From Formicarius rufipectus (taxonomy: Eukaryota > Chordata > Aves > Passeriformes > Formicariidae): a stretch of 64,000 nt of DNA. The notes under the pieces are model-generated. The model saw nothing but the letters and a program-made list of their open reading frames with translations. It was not told where the DNA came from and ran no database searches. The stretch is from the NCBI GenBank assembly GCA_013399695.1, contig VXAU01000211.1, positions 400,903 through 464,902 of the forward strand, in the 5' to 3' direction. The position numbers were made by a program, and so were the translations under genes. Of the stretch, positions 1-12,539 are shown piece after piece (position 1 is the stretch's first letter; every line of letters starts with the position of its first letter).

Positions 1-3000
1 CACCTTTCCAGATCTAAAAATCTGTTCAGGATGCCTGTAGGCAGCTCTAGCACTCCCTCCTCTGTTCAAGCTCCCTGGGGCATCCAGTCCCCCATGATGC
101 CACAGGGAGCAAGAGCTGCCTGATGGCTATGTGCACCCGAAGGTACACCTGCTGCTGCCCACACCACCTCAGCTGCTTTTCCAGGAGTGACAAGGAACAG
201 GACCAATACTGATGCAGCTGTTGAACTTGCTGCTGCACAATCCCACAGGTAGGGACCTTCCAGCCATCAGCCCTTGCTCCAAGACTGCAGCACACCTTGG
301 TGCTGCCCAGCCCCTCCCTGTCCCAGAATGATGCAGAGGAGTTATTTCCATCCTTGAGTGGACTCCATAAAAGCACTGCATCTCCTCACGCTCTGCTGCC
401 TCCACCAGCACAAACACCTACCCTCACCTTTGCAAATTGTTCCCTGGAGCAGAAGTGGAGCTCCAGGGCGGTGGGCTGCTCACGGCCAGCTCTGCAGAGC
501 AGCAGGATTGGAGGGGGCTGGGGAGAAGCTTCCAGCAAGGGAGCACTGCAGAAGTCATGCAGCTGTAGGGAAGCCTCAGCCAGTACTTGGACAAGTCCAC
601 TTCTTGGAGAGCAGCGGAGAAACCACAATGCTTTACCCACAGAGCAGCTGAAGCACATTCTGAGCCCAGGAGCTGCTGGGAGCTCCAGTCACCCTCCCAC
701 AGCAGAGGATGCTGGACCTGCACATTTGTCTCTGCAGCAGCACAGACTCTGCACAGCCCCAGCCAGACAGAATTGGGCAGTTGCTAATGAATACTAGGGA
801 GGGCTGCTAAGTGCAGGGCAGCCACATTTTTTCCTCTCCAAAAATGACAACCCCCTCCTCATGCCCTGCAGCAAGGCTTGCCCAGGCTGCTGGTGAAGGG
901 AAGGGAAAATCATCCTGGCACCTGCCACAGCCAAGCACAGGCCGGAAGTGTTGGCAGCACAAAGCAAAGGGCAGAGCTGCATTATGCACATAGGTACTGT
1001 ACAGTGTGTCTGTGCATGTACATGGTCTTTCGGTGGGTGGGGTTGTTTTCACAGCAAAACCTGAGCCTCAGCTGAGCCTCAGTGCTGTCAGCTCACCTGG
1101 CACCCTGCATGGCTAGTTATTCTCAAAGCACTACTGCCCTGTCTTGCTCCCAGAGAAAGGACCAATGTGTGTGGAGGAGACAGACATAAAGGAAGTTTCC
1201 ATATAGGAAACTACTGTGGACAACTTGGCAGGGAAACAGGGACTTTTTTCTGTCCCAGAGATAAACTACAATAAATTTTCAGACCTTTGTCTTCTATGAA
1301 ATACACTGAGCTTAGGGGTGGCAGAAATCATGAAAACTCCAGTAAGGTGGGAGCTGAGGCATTTTCAACCACCAATACTGCTCTGCAAAAAGGAGAGCTT
1401 TTGGTTGTTGCCTTAGAAATACTAATCATGAATATTCCAGAATGAGCCAGTGTTCAAATTTTCAGCCCAAGGAAATCAGCACTGCAGGTACATTATCCTT
1501 ACCCCAAAGATTACTAACCCAGGATACACAATGAGGGGTGGAGGAGTCTGTGTGTCTCATCACGAGTGACTCAATTCAAGTCAATGACCACCAGAGCCTG
1601 GATGGAGCTGAATAGCTCAGTGTCTGGGTGCTTTAATTCCTGGCACGTCACACCTGGATGCCCAAAAGGCCGGCATGGGGGATCAGCTGGTCCATGAGTC
1701 AACAGAGCCCAGTGGGGACAATGGGAATGTCCCCAGCAGCTCCTCAGGAGGTGGCCAGAGGCAACTGCAGATGGGCTGCAAAGAAACCCTGCCCCTGGAG
1801 CGGAGCCAGCAGGACGGGGAAACCCAGGGGATGAGCACACCCCCCAGGTGTTCGGCCATGCCTCATATTGTCCCCTTCTCCAGCCGTAAGCCGGACCCCG
1901 CTTCCCTGGCCCCGGCTATAGGGCTGGGGGTGGCGGGGGTCTGCCAGCCCTGGCAGCCGGTGGGAGGGCCGGGAGAGGAAGCGCTTTGAAGTGGCTGGTG
2001 ATCACTGGCACAGCCGGCTCCGGAGGCAGCGTGCGGAGACTCCCTAATGCGCCAGCCCTTTCAGGGACAGCCTTGGCACTCAGAGGGATGGCGTGTGAAT
2101 AGCCAGGACAGCAACAGGAAAAGCAAAGCAAAGAAACCAAACAACAGAACTGGGGGAAATGGCTGGAAGGAAAGTGTTCCCCAAACCTCCAAGCCCAGCT
2201 GCACCGGCCCCGACAAACCCAGGGGTGCAGGGAGGCAGGGGTTGGGATACAGGGACTCTGCTGCTGCGGGATACACAGGACAGCAGCCTGTGCCGGCCAG
2301 ATGCCCTGTACTGAGCCTTTCAGAAGAGCTTGGCTGCCTGACGGTCCACACGTTCATCTTTGGGATGCACAGAGCAGCCAGCTCTCCCTGACCGCAAGGG
2401 GGCTGTGTGGCAGGATGGGTGAAGCATCGTGTCTGACACGGGCCAAAGCAGCTCCCATTTGCACATCTCTACTCCCCGGTCCATGCCACTGGTTGGGAAC
2501 AGAGGATCTCTTAGAAGCAGTAGGGGAAGCTGAGTGGAGACAAGGCAAAGCAGAGATGTGTCTGAACTGAAGGTGCTTGGCTGCCCATGGGGCAGCCAGG
2601 GCTCAGGGAGAATGCTGTGCCATGGGCTGGAGACCAAATCCTCACTGGCAGGGCTGGCACAACTGTGGGGGTGTGAGCAGCGGGGAGCAGCCTTGAGAGG
2701 AACAAGGGCTGGGGTACAACATGGCAGCATTTACACAGCCAGGAGAGGTTTTATGCTTTTAACCAAGAAACTCTGGATGCAAAATGACCAAGAATGCAAT
2801 CAGGGAAAAGCTCAGTCCAGGACAGGCTGCAGTCCCCCATGACACAGCCCCTTCCCCAAGCGGGTCTACACACCCCCAATGGGGGATGCACCCTAAGGGA
2901 TGGGTGCATTTAAGTGCTACCTGCCACCAAAGGCTACACGTCACACCCAGAGGCTGGGAGGCTGTCGGTGCCAGTGGGATGAAGGTGGGAGCACAGGCTC

Positions 3001-3282
3001 AGCCCAGGAGAAGCTGTTCTGAAAGGCCTGCAGCAACATGAGAATCCTCGTGACCTGACCCCAGACCTGTACTCCCAGCTGGCTGGAGCATCCGTGGGAC
3101 TCCTCCCAGAGGGAAGTGGGGCATGGCAGGGTGGGCTGCTTGGAGGGCCCACAGTCTGGGTGGCGGCAAAGAGAGGTGCCAGAGGAGTGTGCTGCAGGCC
3201 GGGGGCCAGCCAGGCACCCCCTCACTCTCACTCTCTCTCTCCTTCCTCTCTGTGCCTCTCTGCCGGTCGGCTTGCTACATAC
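1..3282 (-). other. NLGN3: NLGN3 intron, leftmost part
   Basis: GC-rich sequence downstream, in gene sense, of the alternative exon. I looked on the minus strand for the next NLGN3 exons: the acidic second splice-site-A exon and the large esterase-domain exon carrying the HGGSY motif. I found neither, so they lie beyond the left edge. A pyrimidine-rich CT repeat sits at 3219-3268. No other gene or recognisable repeat was seen. Short open frames here have no family resemblance I know. Confidence 0.6.
3219..3268. repeat. CT/GA-rich tract next to the NLGN3 alternative exon
   Basis: A run rich in CTCTCT on the plus strand. In NLGN3 sense it is a GA-rich purine tract starting about 15 nt past the 5' splice site of the 60-nt exon. 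Purine-rich tracts at that distance can bind splicing regulators; whether this one does is inference. Confidence 0.6.
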
Positions 3283-3342
3283 CTCCTTTCCTACATATTT
3301 TCTTGTTGGGCTTTCGGGTGCATTCCTTGGAAATCCGTTTTA
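3283..3342 (-). CDS. NLGN3: NLGN3 alternative exon at splice site A (20 codons)
   Basis: A 60-nt exon too short to stand out as an open frame. In gene sense a good acceptor (TTCATTTTACAG) precedes it and a strong donor (GTATGT) follows. Read in the phase left by the first coding exon (GAT G|), it encodes a basic 20-residue insert starting V-K-R-I-S-K-E-C and ending K-K-I-C-R-K-G, and it leaves the same phase, so it can be included or skipped without a frame change. This is the basic, two-cysteine insert known at neuroligin splice site A (NLGN1 and NLGN3). It lies in the extracellular esterase-like domain, and splice-site-A inserts modulate neurexin choice. The identification rests on peptide similarity, phase, length and position. 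Confidence 0.88.
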
Positions 3343-4438
3343 CTGTAAAATGAATAAAAGACTACAAAATAACAGGAGGCTCCACTGCTGGGAGTGGGCA
3401 TGCAATCACAACCACGCTGCTACCCTCCCACCACCCCCGGGACCGCGGGAGGTGGGGAGGGAGCGTCGCCATGGGAGGAAAACTCTGGGCCAGCCGTGCT
3501 GGGCGGGAAGGAAGGAATGATGCATTCCGTGGCCAAGGGCCCCAGAGACACAGAAGTGGAGCCAGCCAGCCTGGGAGAAGCCACTGGCCTGCCAGGCTGC
3601 TCTGCTGTGCACAGCAGACCCACTGCGGGTCCCTTCCAGCCCGCTGCAAATCCCTGGGGGCTTCCCATTGCGGTGAGGCTGGGGCGGGCACACGGGCAGG
3701 CGCTGCCTCCTCTGCCCTCTACTTACAGTTCAGGTGGGATCCCCTACAAAGGAAAAGGTTAGACAGGGAGGCACCCGGCGCCGCTCAGCCTCACCCCAAC
3801 GGGACCATGCCCCCCAGGTCCCCAGCACCCCAGGCTCATCACTCTGCCGCTGTCCCACCAGTGGATGGAGGAGCAGCCAAGCGATGTGTCTGCCGGTGCC
3901 CCCCAACCTCCCCTCCATCCCAGAGCCCAGAAAAGGGCTCTGTGGCCCCTTTCTTGCAGGGGTATCTTCCCAGGGAGAGGCAGAGAGTGTTCCTCCCAGC
4001 CGCAGCCCACGCCCACAACTAGCGCATGGACCTGGGGAGGGTGGGAAGCGGGGAGGAAGGACGAACTTGAACCAACTCAAGACAGAACCTGGCACTCGGC
4101 GCCTGGGGAGCACAAATCAGCTTGTCACTCTGTGGATCTGCGGTCAGAGAGTCGGATTCAGATTTAGCAATACAAGAGAGGAACCCGTGACGATGCCATG
4201 GAGGTGGAGGGGTGGGACCAGGAGGCGTGGAGGAGCAGGAGTACGCGAGACAGAGATGGCAGCTGAGGGCAAGAGGGCAAGCTGCGTGGCCAGAGAAAGC
4301 TTTCCACAAACAGACAGCATGCTGCAGGGTCCACAACCACATGCTTCAAACACAACACCCAGGTGAGACCAACCATTGCTGGGGAGGGGTGGAGTGATCC
4401 CCCCTCACCCTCCTGCGGTCACCCCAGTGGGGACTCAC
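3343..4438 (-). other. NLGN3: NLGN3 intron between first coding exon and the splice-site-A exon
   Basis: A 1,096-bp GC-rich intron. It opens with GTGAGT after the first coding exon and closes with the ACAG acceptor of the 60-nt exon. Apart from the TGCATG motif near its 3' end I see no exon, repeat or RNA gene in it. Confidence 0.75.
3399..3404 (-). promoter_or_regulatory. Rbfox-type TGCATG motif upstream of the alternative exon
   Basis: TGCATG in gene sense, about 57 nt upstream of the 60-nt NLGN3 exon. Rbfox proteins bind (U)GCAUG in introns beside neuronal alternative exons; upstream sites are usually linked to exon skipping. A six-base motif can occur by chance, so function is inference. 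Confidence 0.4.
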
Positions 4439-4916
4439 CATCCTCCGTTGGGATGTAGATGTTGAGGTACAGACAGTCCTCGTTGGGGTCCTGGATGTAC
4501 GTGGCCACGATATCCAAATTGGAGGTAAACCAGATGGGTAGCATGATCTCAGGAACAGCGTTGTGGATGTTCTGGGGGCAGACTGGTGAGAAGTGGGTAG
4601 CGTTCCTGATGCCCGACCAGGATGGTGGTGGCTCAGGGGGCATGAATCTCTTCTCCCCGACGGGGGGGGCGGCATAAGGAACTCCCAGGTACTGGTCCAC
4701 CGGCCCCAAAATCTCACTGGGCAATGGCACGCGCACCCCTCGTAACTTCCCATAGTGTGTGTTGACAGTTGGCGAGTAGACCTGGCCCTCCATCTGCACA
4801 ACCATCGAGGCAAAGCTCAGGACCCAGAGGGTGAGACGCAGGTCCCAGCTGGCCACCAGCTCAGGCACTTGGAGAACAGGGGGGAAGAGAGGGCTTCTCC
4901 AGAGTATCAGCCACAT
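4439..4916 (-). CDS. NLGN3: Neuroligin-3, first coding exon (residues 1-159 plus one base)
   Basis: NLGN3 is a type I postsynaptic membrane protein that binds presynaptic neurexins; this exon supplies its N-terminus. ATG is at 4916-4914. Residues 1 to about 45 form a long hydrophobic signal region (WLILW near the start, [13 protein letters not shown] near 29-40). From about residue 50 the mature protein follows, with [28 protein letters not shown], a glycosylation sequon N-A-T at 105-107, and cysteines 113 and 148 matching the first disulfide of cholinesterase-like proteins. The exon ends PTED then G|GTGAGT. In-frame sequence continues upstream to 5009, but MWLIL is chosen because a splice acceptor (TTTCTCCCAG) sits three bases before this ATG, so the exon probably begins at 4919. 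The rest of the gene lies beyond the left edge. Conservation favours NLGN3 over other neuroligins, and MED12 next door supports it. Confidence 0.95.
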
Positions 4917-4919
4917 TGT

Positions 4920-6059
4920 CTGGGAGAAACAGCACCAACATCCAGGCCTGAAGCTCCTGGGGTGAGCGCTCAGGGCATCCCCATCACACCAAGCCTCCAA
5001 TTTGCCCACGGGGAACAGATGGAGCAGGAGAGCCAGGAGTCAGGAGCGTGCAGCCCAGCCACACCTTCTGCTGGGTGAGTCGGGAGCACGGATGCAGGGA
5101 GATGTGCCACTGGCTCCTCACAGCCTCCCAGCTGCCCGCTGCTGCCTGCCTGCCAACGGCCCAGCCTGGAGGTGACTGCTGATACTGTGGAGAGATGGAG
5201 GGAATTAACAGCAGACTTGCTCTGGGAAGAGTCGAAGACCTGCAGAGCCGAGGGAGCCAGGATCCCTGGCTGACCCTCCCACCCATGGGTGCTCATTGGC
5301 CCTGCCACCACCCAGACGGGTGGCTTCAGGAGGAGGCAAACGTGGGCAGCACAAGCAGAGCAGGTGCAGACACAAAGACTGTGTCTGCCCGTGCCTGCAG
5401 AGCCTGTCCCAGCACTCAGGGGCCAGGCCTGCCCCTGGCCTGCTCAGGTGAACTCCACAACCATCCTGGGCAGCACCACAGTGCCCCTGCCCCACGCTGC
5501 AGAAGGGTATCAGCAGCAGATTATGGATGCCAAGATAAGCAGTGCAGTGCCACATTCCTCCCCCCAGCCCAAGGAGCCTGTTGGACATCTCTGGTGCCAA
5601 GCATTGTCCCAGCATAAGTGCCCACTGGCACCTGGCTGAGGTGCAGCAGCCTGGACTCACAGACCCTGCAGCCTGCGCTCCTTGTCTGGGCTTCATCTCC
5701 GCATTGCTTCCCAGTTCGGGTGCCACCACTCCACCTCATACACCAGCAAACCAGACCCACGTGCCAAACCAGGCACCCACCTTCCCCGCCCACACACTCT
5801 CCAACAGTTTCCCCCACTCCACGTGCCACTGGCAGAAGTGGTGAGACCCCAGGAAGGACCCGGGAGCTGGACGGGCAGGATGGGAACAATCACGGTGCTC
5901 CTGGGCATCTACCCCTCCTTCCTACCCTCTCCCTGCCCCGGCTGCCTCCAGGCCACCCCGACAAGCCAGGGGAGGCAAAGCTCTGCCCCCACATCCCCCC
6001 GGCCCGGGCTGGCAGCATCAGGGGGAGCAGCTGTGGCAGCCCCCGTGGGGAAAGGGAGG
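4920..6059. other. GC-rich sequence upstream of the NLGN3 coding exon
   Basis: If the acceptor at 4920-4921 is used, this is NLGN3 5' intron sequence or promoter-proximal DNA. No coding region or repeat was recognised. The several open frames reflect high GC content; none resembles a known protein. Confidence 0.5.
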
Positions 6060-6360
6060 GCACTGCAGATGGGGATCCGCGGATGTGTGTCAGCGAGCAG
6101 CGCTCCTGTGCCAGGGAGCCCTCGCCGGGGGCTGTGTGGATTCTCAGCGCTCTGCCCTTCACCTTCCCGCACCGCCTGTCGCATTCACGGTTTATATAAG
6201 TGCCCCCCCGGCTCCTCCCGCCAGCACCGGCACTCCCGGGGGATGCGGGCATGGGAAAGCCGCGGGGGCTGCGCCCACCCGGTGCTTCCCTCACCCCCGC
6301 CCGGAGGGCACCGCATCAGCCGGCGGCCGGCCCTGCTCCTCGGGAGGTGGATCTGCAGCC
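6060..6360. promoter_or_regulatory. CpG-rich block with a palindromic TATA element
   Basis: A local rise in CpG density with TTATATAA at 6192-6199. The palindrome could act on either strand. On the minus strand it would place a start site near 6165, pointing towards NLGN3 with the CpG-rich part upstream. It is a candidate NLGN3 promoter only; no exon can be tied to it from sequence alone. Confidence 0.3.
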
Positions 6361-6665
6361 CTGTCCCTGCCCAAAGCCGCTGCCTGGTGGCGGCTCAGAG
6401 GATGCTCGCTCGTCCTGTCTCAGCCACAAGTCCCCACCCTGGGAGAGACGGCAGCGGTGGTGAAGCACCTCCGTTTTGCCCCAGGGCATCCGCACATGCC
6501 CACCCGGTATTCCACTCCCAGGCTCAGAGGGGAGTAGAGCTGCCTTGAAATTATTGGAGCACAAAATAAGGGCTGCATGCAGATGGGAGGACGGAGCTCT
6601 GGTGGAGGTTCAGTTGGGCAGGGATTCCACAAATGGAGAACACTCCATCCAGCATGGAAAATCCG

Positions 6666-6785
6666 CAGGGAAAAAAAAAAACACCCTCACAAAAAAACCC
6701 CTCAAAACCCAAACACCCCCAAACAAACAAACAAAAACCTACCAAAAAATCCCTCATCAAAACACAGCACAACTAAAAAAATCCC
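6666..6785. repeat. A/C-rich low-complexity tract
   Basis: About 120 bp of near-pure A and C on the plus strand, with an A11 run and CAAA-like units. Simple sequence; no gene. Confidence 0.8.
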
Positions 6786-6799
6786 ACAGAGGGTGTCTC

Positions 6800-9700
6800 A
6801 AATCTGTACTGCACATGTGCAGGCAATTCACTACTGGTCATTAAAGAAATGGGCCCATGCTGTGCCTGCCCTCCTGATATGCCCAGAGAACTCAGCAGGC
6901 TTAGAAATCAGGGTACAACAGTAAAAAGAAACACTCAGCCCAGAAAATCATGTTACTGCATTCAGCCAGCCCAAGTAGCAAGGCCTCACGGGGCTGGGCA
7001 TGAATACATCTTTCCAGAGCTTGAAAAAGGACTTCAGGGAATGCCAGACAAGGGGACAGTACAACTGATGAAGAAGCAGTCACACCTACTGCCCCATCCA
7101 TGGCACAGGCATTACCTGGGGACTGAGCTATCATGACCAGGGCTGATACTGCTCTGCCTCCGACCACCATCATCTCTGCCCGTTATTCCCCTCCACCTCT
7201 TCCTGCCCCATCAAGCAGTGACAGAAACACACCCAGCAGGAGCACAGCACTGCTGCGTTATCCCCCCAACAGATGCCAAAGTCTATGAAAGAAAAGCTCT
7301 ACTGAGGGACAGAAATACACCTGAGGCACCCAGAGACCCCAGGCTCAGCCCTGCCCACCTCTCCCGGAGCTGCCTCTGCAGCACAATGCCTTGGCTGCTT
7401 TGTTCTGCCTGCAGCTCCAGAAGAAAACCATCATTCATCTAATATTCCTTTCTGCAATGCTTCTTCTTCAGCAGAGAGCTGACCTCTGCCTAGCAGTGAC
7501 ACCCCAGGGGTGCAATGCAGGCCCAGGACCCCCCAGGGCTGTATTCCTAAATGGGATCTCCAAGGTGCTTCAGACCCACTGCTCTGCCTGACATTGCTGG
7601 ACGACAAACTGCCCAGTGCAAATCTTCTGCTCAGGTTCCTTCAGGTACTGCAGGTTAGGATAAAGCCAATTATTAATGACTGTCATATCTAATTTGTATG
7701 ACTGGAAGCTACAGGCAGCTTCCAGTCTTTATGTTAGTGCATACAGTGCTCCCTGCAGAGCCATTTCAACCGATCCGTCATCATTTTCTGTCTGCAGGAA
7801 CACCACAGCCCTGCCAGCACTGGCTTACCAGCTGATTTCCCAACTCCAGAGCTTCCCCAGGGCTTCAACCATATGCTGCCATGGGCACTGCTGCTCCACC
7901 AGCTCCTCCAGCCAAGTGATTTCATGGCATCAGGCACTGCCACTCCACAGCTGCCTGGCTGGGCTGTGCACACCAGTCACAAGGCTGAACACACAACCCA
8001 CTTTGCATTTGTGGAGTAGCTGCACACCCAGCATTATCACCCTGTCCTGACACAATGAAGAATCACTTTTTACAAAACACAGCAAAAAAAAGGGCTTCTT
8101 CTGCAGCTCCTCAGAAATATGTTATGATGACATTCCTTTGGGTTTTTGTTTAATCTTCTTCCAGGTTTCTCCAACAGCTTTTAAAAAAACATGGAAATCT
8201 GAAGACAAAAAACATAAGCTAAGACAGAATTAAAGTTCCAAGTACATATCCTTAACTTTAGCAAATGATTTCTACAGGACTTAAAATTGTCTCCAATTAT
8301 GAGTTTTACAAAGCATGAGGCACGAAGGTGAGTTACATTACTGATGGTCAAATTTATTCAGATATGAAGATGCACAGTCAAGGCCCAGTAGCCCTAATGT
8401 TACCCTGGAGAGCCACAATGCCTTAACACTCAAATCCAGATCACGGTGTTTTAACATTTGTAATTCCACATTTTGTTCCATCATTGTTTAAAGACTCTTC
8501 CCACCCATCTGCCCATGCCCCTGCAGTATAGAATGAAGGCACCCAAACAATCTCAGTGACATGCATCTAAGCCTTCCTATGTTTGGATTGTTTTTCAATT
8601 ACAAACCCAAAAAATTATGCAAACCATATATCTGGAATTCCCTGGGTTTCAAATGCCTGATTTGGGATGATTACAATACCCCTGTAACACATCTGATACC
8701 CTCATATTGATGTTCTGTGCTCTGAGCTTTCTGATGTAACTTCATGTTAACATTTTCGATGGGAATTTAGCCTTCATTTAATACTGACAGTCTGCCATGA
8801 AAACCCAAGCTTAGTCCCTTTCACTATGGGCTTTACACGTGCCCTGTGTTGCTGCCTGCTGCCTCTACAGCTCTTAAGCTTCCCCTTGGTCTTTCAAAGC
8901 ATCCAAAATAACTGGGGAGACCTGAGAAAGGACATTTCATTCAGGGGAGCAATTCCCCTCGCATCCCATTGGAGGTGGGAGCAAAACATCTCCAGTTTTG
9001 CCGCCTACAGGACGCTTGTTCTTCCCTCCAGCAGCAAAGCCAAACGTGTCCCCCAGTGAAGATGGGCTGCAGGGAGCCAGCCAGGAGCTGTGCCTGCCAA
9101 CTGGAAGTGAAACTGGGTTGGGCTGGGCAGATACAGCCAAACTGGGAATGCTCAGACAGGCACACAGTGAGAAGCTGGGAGGATAAAGACACCGCAGGCA
9201 TCCCAGGTCGCTCTGCCAGGCCACTGGTGGGTGAGCAGAGGAAGTGAGGCTGCGAGCTGCTAGGGATGTTATTCATGTGCTTTGGAAAACAAATGCTCTA
9301 TAGGTATTTCCACAACCACACTGTCTGCCAGACGGCTTCCTCCTCAACAAAGAGACGCTCTCCATGGAAACCTGGGCGGGTGGGATCCTCTGGAAGCCTC
9401 TCTGGCAGATGCATATTCAGGCATCTCAACACCAGCCAGACAAGCCGGATCCACACCTCCTCTGGCAGACGGCCGAGGAGATGTGAGCAGACAGCCTGCT
9501 TTCATATTGGACCCTTCATGGGGGCCCAGGCTCCTGCCCTGGAGAGCTTAGGCTGATACAGCCCCAGGGTCATCACGCTGGTGTTGTGGCTCTATGTCCC
9601 GTGTGGTGCAGAGCTAGGACAGACCAAGACCTCAAACCACCCAGCTGGCATGGATGGATGCTCTCCTTTCAACAGCAAGAAGACAGGATGTCCCACTGCA

Positions 9701-12520
9701 CCGTCCAGCCACTCTGCCTTGTGCAGCTCTGCTCACCATCTGAGTCCATTGTATTTTAATGAGAGGTAACTGGGGGGCAGCCCATGCACCCCAGAATAAA
9801 CATACACCTGGCAAGCAGCATGAGAAACCTCTGCCTCATCTTTTCCCAGGGTGAGTGAGCTCCAAACCTTTCCACCAGCCTGTGCTCCTGGAGCTCAGGC
9901 TGGTGCCCAGCTCTCAGACAGCGGCACCTGCCAGATGCACTCTCCACCCTGACAGCTTCTCCACTGGACAGTGACCCCAGCTCTCACCCAGTCCCATCCC
10001 TCCTGGCCTACAATGCTGCAGAAACTCCAAAGGAAACCCTGGGGAGCACAGAAGCTGCAGCACAACTGGAGTGCTGTGGTTGTGTCTGTGTGTCCCAGTC
10101 GCTCCTCAAGAGCATCCCTGTACCTACAGGTCTTGGCTCACACCCTCTGATGCTTATGGCTTGGGTCAATGCTTAAGGACAATACCACAGAGCAAAGCAG
10201 GTGGCTAATACACTACAGATTGTGCCCAGTGAGTATTTTTGACCCACTCCAGGTTGACCATCCATGCCACAGGCAGATTTTTCCTGGTCCCACAGCAGTG
10301 TGGGGGCAATTCCCAGGATTTCATGTCCATCACAGAGCTGGTGAACAGTAATAGGTGACTCACAGTTACACTGAAAGGGGCATGTAGGGTTTCTGAAAGG
10401 TCTGCCCTGATGCTGCTACTGCTTTGCTTTTCCACAAATGACCTAAATGACAGAACAGAGTATGTTTCAAAATCCACACATGACACCCCGAGCTTTGGAG
10501 GCCAGGATGGGAGTTTGACATGCTACTGACAGACAGGCTGAGAGATGATGGGCAGGGCTGTAAGTCTTTGGGAAGTGAAAAATTGCACAAGCAGACCATG
10601 CAAGAAAACATAGCAGCATTTCTGCCACATGGGTCATGAGGGCTGCAGGAGAGTACAAACTGAACGTGAGCCAGCATATCATTGCCACAAAAAAAAAAAA
10701 AAAGACAACTAGAGTAGGATGTGTGAAAGGCCAGCTTACACGTGAAGTTATGGCTCTGCTCTCCTTTCAGCTCATAAAAACACACCAAATAATTATACTG
10801 TTGTCCAGAGAACCAGTTCATTCCCCAAAAGATTTGCACCAACTGAGATCAGCCATGGGAGATCAGCAAGATCACCAAAAAACCTTGGACAAAAGTCCGG
10901 AAGAGTGGGATTAGTCCAGACAAGACAAGTCAAAGGACAGAATTTTATAACATATAAAGGACACTGCAAAAAAGTTCAGAACACTCTGCCTTTTCATGCT
11001 AGGTAGGAGACATATTTGGATTAAGAAAGGAGAGTCAAGTGTACAGCAGGAAAAGTTAAAGCTCCCCATTATCTGAAAAGGGTGGCACATGGCAGATGGA
11101 TGGACCAAGTGACCCCCAGCAACCCCTCCAGGCCAGTTCCCCATTCATTCAGTGTTTATCACTGTCTGGGCACACAACAGCCACTTTGGCTGTGAAGCCT
11201 TCAGCATTTAGGATGCTCTGACACAGCAGAGCACTTAGGAGGCTTCTCAGCACCATGGAGCCCAAAAGACCTGTTTTCCACTCTGCCAAGGTCTCCCCCA
11301 GAATCCAGTGTCCCCCATGTCACTGTCCTCCTGAGGCACATCTGTGGCTCCTCTGATATCGAGGCACCACAGACCCTCTAATGGACCAGAAGGAAAATTA
11401 CAAACCTCAGCCTTGTTTCCTTCAAGTGCGGGGATGTCCCTGAGACCTGCCTCTTCTGCCTCCTACTCACAGTACCACCAATATTTAAAGCAAGGTGAAC
11501 ATCACAAACCTATGAGACACTCCACTGCACATCCTTTGCCCTGGGGAGAGGATGAGAGACCACGTGAGGAGTGTCAGTTAAGTTCCTCAATGCTACAAGA
11601 ACATATGTGGGACAGAAGCTCTTTGACAACTCCCAGACACATGCCAAAAGCCTCGAGAGCTCCATTCAAAACAGAAGAATGTTACTCAAAATCCCTAGAA
11701 ATAGGCAATTCCAAGAGCCACTTCTGCTGCAGTGCCAATATCCTCCTGCTGCAATATGGCCTGTCCCCATTTGCTCCATGGCCTTTAATGAGTCCTTCAT
11801 GAAGTAGTCAAGCTCACCTTGGGAAGGGCAGCAAGGGCAAAGCACACCTTTCCCTTGCCCACACCTCAGCCTTTCCAGACATTTTGGGGTTGAATTGCCA
11901 GCACACTGTTCGATGCTCAGCTCCAGAAGACACGTTTCCCAGCAGGTGAGATAGCCTGGCTCATTTCCAATTCTTGTTTAGCGTCAAGAGTTCCAAAAAT
12001 GGAGTAGGTTACTCAGTGTCACTAAGCTGTGACTGGTGGTGCTGCTGAAGGACAGCCAGTAAGCACTGCAGCAGGGACAGTGTTGGGGTCAGCTGATTCT
12101 GTTACCAATATTGCTGATTCAATAAGAGGGTGGCCACTATAGAGGGCCCAAGGACAATGGTGCTTGAAAGCCTGGACTCTTTTGGAGGGGGCTACGTGCT
12201 CACCTTGAGATGGTTTAGATTTTGACTGACCTTCCCACTCAGTACTTCCCAAGGAGTCTGGTGGAAAGCTGAGACAAGGCCATGTGGCACAGACAGCAGT
12301 TGCTGCGTGAGCAGGAGGAGATACTGCTAGGGCAGGAAGAGGGGAGGAGTGGCAGCAGCTTCTTGGTGGGCCACCGGGTTCCCAGGGATAGCTCAGGGAG
12401 GGGATAGCCCATAGCTCAGGGATAGCTCCTGGAAGCAGGTTGTTCAGTGCCCCCGTTCTGGATAGGAATAATCTGGATTATTTTAAGTTACGTCTTTCCT
12501 GACCCTAGCACGAAGAAACG
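6800..12520. other. Intergenic or 5' intronic sequence without identified genes
   Basis: No protein similarity, RNA gene or young repeat was recognised. An A15-type run lies near 10688-10703, and 8080-8830 is more AT-rich than its surroundings. A short imperfect repeat of GGGATAGCTCA lies at 12384-12430. Undetected NLGN3 5' non-coding exons could be here. Confidence 0.45.
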
Positions 12521-12539
12521 GTGGCAGCTTTTCTCTCCC

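Noticed and set aside
3734..4366. Plus-strand frame of 210 codons in the NLGN3 intron
   Set aside because: Low-complexity composition in GC-rich intron DNA, antisense to NLGN3, no domain.
5682..6548. Plus-strand frame of 288 codons upstream of NLGN3
   Set aside because: Pro/Ser/Arg/Gly-rich, crosses a CpG-rich candidate promoter, overlaps open frames on other strands, and resembles no known family. It is explained by high GC.
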